From an uncultured Acidimicrobiia bacterium (GTDB lineage: Bacteria > Actinomycetota > Acidimicrobiia > UBA5794), in contig CAJQOW010000280.1 in the NCBI GenBank assembly GCA_905480055.1, positions 1 through 5,163 on the forward strand: a stretch of DNA of 5,163 nt, written 5' to 3'. The notes under the pieces are model-generated. The model saw only the letters and a list, made by a program, of their open reading frames with translations. It had not been told where the DNA came from and did not search any database. The position numbers were made by a program, and so were the translations under genes. Each line of letters opens with the position of its first letter. Position 1 is the stretch's first letter. Positions 4,614-5,163 of the stretch are shown here, in pieces.

Positions 4614-5102
4614 TCACTCAGGCTGTGCAGGGAGACCTCGTGAAGCGCAGCTGTTGTAGCGGTTGTAGAAGTAGGTGAAGCCTTCATACGAGCGTCCTGT
4701 GTTCACCGCCGTGCCGATACCGGGTACCCAGGGCAGGTGGCCTTCTGGAGCATCCCCGGAGTAGTCGACACCCGGCGCCTCGATCCAGCCGCTGCCATCG
4801 ACCCAACCGACCGCACGTCCGAACATTCGCCAGGTCTCGTTGCTCGGGTACCCGGCGTCAATGGTTTCGGCCAGGATCCGATTCTGGGCGGCGAACCCGA
4901 ACCGACCGCGACTCGCCGCTGTCCATGCATCGTCCACTGCGAGAAACAGGTCGCATTCGATCCGCGAGGCCTCGTCGGGATCGACACCTTTGTATCCACC
5001 GACATCAGCCTCGTTCACCAGCAGCCGCTGTGTTTCGCGGTCGGCTGCTTGCCAGTTCTCGGCCTCGAGGAGGGTTCTGAGCGCTGCGGTTGGGTCTGAC
5101 AT
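4614..5102 (-). CDS. Stand-alone GUN4-domain (tetrapyrrole-binding-type) protein
   Basis: The protein has 162 residues from ATG 5102, nearly all of it one GUN4 domain. Matching blocks are LRTLLEAENWQAADRETQRL (8-27), IECDLFLAVDDAW (48-60), SRGRFGFAAQNRI (64-76), FGRAVGW (94-100) and GDAPEGHLP (116-124). These follow the order and spacing of cyanobacterial GUN4, including the aromatic FGF..Q block and the APxGHLP block. Cyanobacterial GUN4 binds protoporphyrin IX and Mg-protoporphyrin and stimulates Mg-chelatase; it carries an extra N-terminal helical domain that is absent here. There is no signal peptide or membrane segment, so it is probably cytosolic. No chlorophyll gene is visible nearby, so a role as porphyrin carrier, sensor or other ligand-binding protein is open. 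A longer TTG start at 5138 exists, but the -10 hexamer inside that stretch favours ATG 5102. Confidence 0.87.
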   Translation of the reverse strand: MSDPTAALRTLLEAENWQAADRETQRLLVNEADVGGYKGVDPDEASRIECDLFLAVDDAWTAASRGRFGFAAQNRILAETIDAGYPSNETWRMFGRAVGWVDGSGWIEAPGVDYSGDAPEGHLPWVPGIGTAVNTGRSYEGFTYFYNRYNSCASRGLPAQPE

Positions 5103-5110
5103 GGCTCTGA

Positions 5111-5138
5111 ATCGTAGTGCTGCGAACCCCTTGGCCAA
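5111..5138 (-). promoter_or_regulatory. Candidate promoter for leaderless transcription of the GUN4 gene
   Basis: On the minus strand, TTGGCC (5138-5133) resembles a -35 and TACGAT (5116-5111) is a good TANNNT -10, with 16 bp between them. The -10 ends eight bases before ATG 5102, so transcription would start at or just before the initiation codon. No ribosome binding site precedes that ATG. The evidence is consistent within itself but rests on short matches. Confidence 0.5.
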
Positions 5139-5163
5139 CCTTCGATGTGGTCATCGGTTGCCA

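Overview
The window looks like GC-rich bacterial chromosome, most likely from an actinobacterium or a relative. The grounds are strong G/C bias at third codon positions, an oxidoreductase of the deazaflavin (F420) type, and two genes whose start codon lies 7-8 nt after a TANNNT -10 hexamer, as in leaderless transcripts. A precise taxon cannot be read from the sequence; Acidimicrobiia would be a guess. No tRNA, rRNA, CRISPR array, insertion sequence or phage gene was seen.

Layout: (1) 1-371, minus strand: 5' part of an atypical short-chain dehydrogenase (NAD(P)-binding), cut by the window edge. (2) A 127-nt divergent intergenic region. (3) 499-1479, plus: two-domain DUF523-DUF1722 protein, matching the recently described RudS tRNA 4-thiouridine desulfidase type. 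(4) 1561-2055 and 2052-2573, plus: a two-gene operon with a GTGA overlap, encoding an F420-type oxidoreductase and a four-helix membrane protein. (5) 2574-2781: regulatory region with hairpins followed by a cluster of perfect inverted repeats. (6) 2782-3315, plus: acidic DUF1269-like glycine-zipper protein with a strong ribosome binding site, ended by a GC-rich hairpin. (7) 3316-3509: convergent intergenic region in which I see only that hairpin. (8) 3510-4427, minus: MscS-family mechanosensitive channel. (9) 4428-4613: 186 nt with a possible mscS promoter. (10) 4614-5102, minus: stand-alone GUN4-domain protein, the most surprising gene here, because GUN4 is known mainly from chlorophyll synthesis in oxygenic phototrophs.

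The genes do not form one obvious pathway. A loose common thread is stress: light and sulfur-modified tRNA (RudS), porphyrin binding (GUN4), redox (SDR, F420 enzyme), osmotic shock (MscS) and a probable stress-type small membrane protein behind an operator cluster. That link is inference. The best candidates for something undescribed are the GUN4 protein in this setting and the palindrome cluster at 2663-2733, one element of which shares a 10-mer with the SDR/RudS intergenic region.
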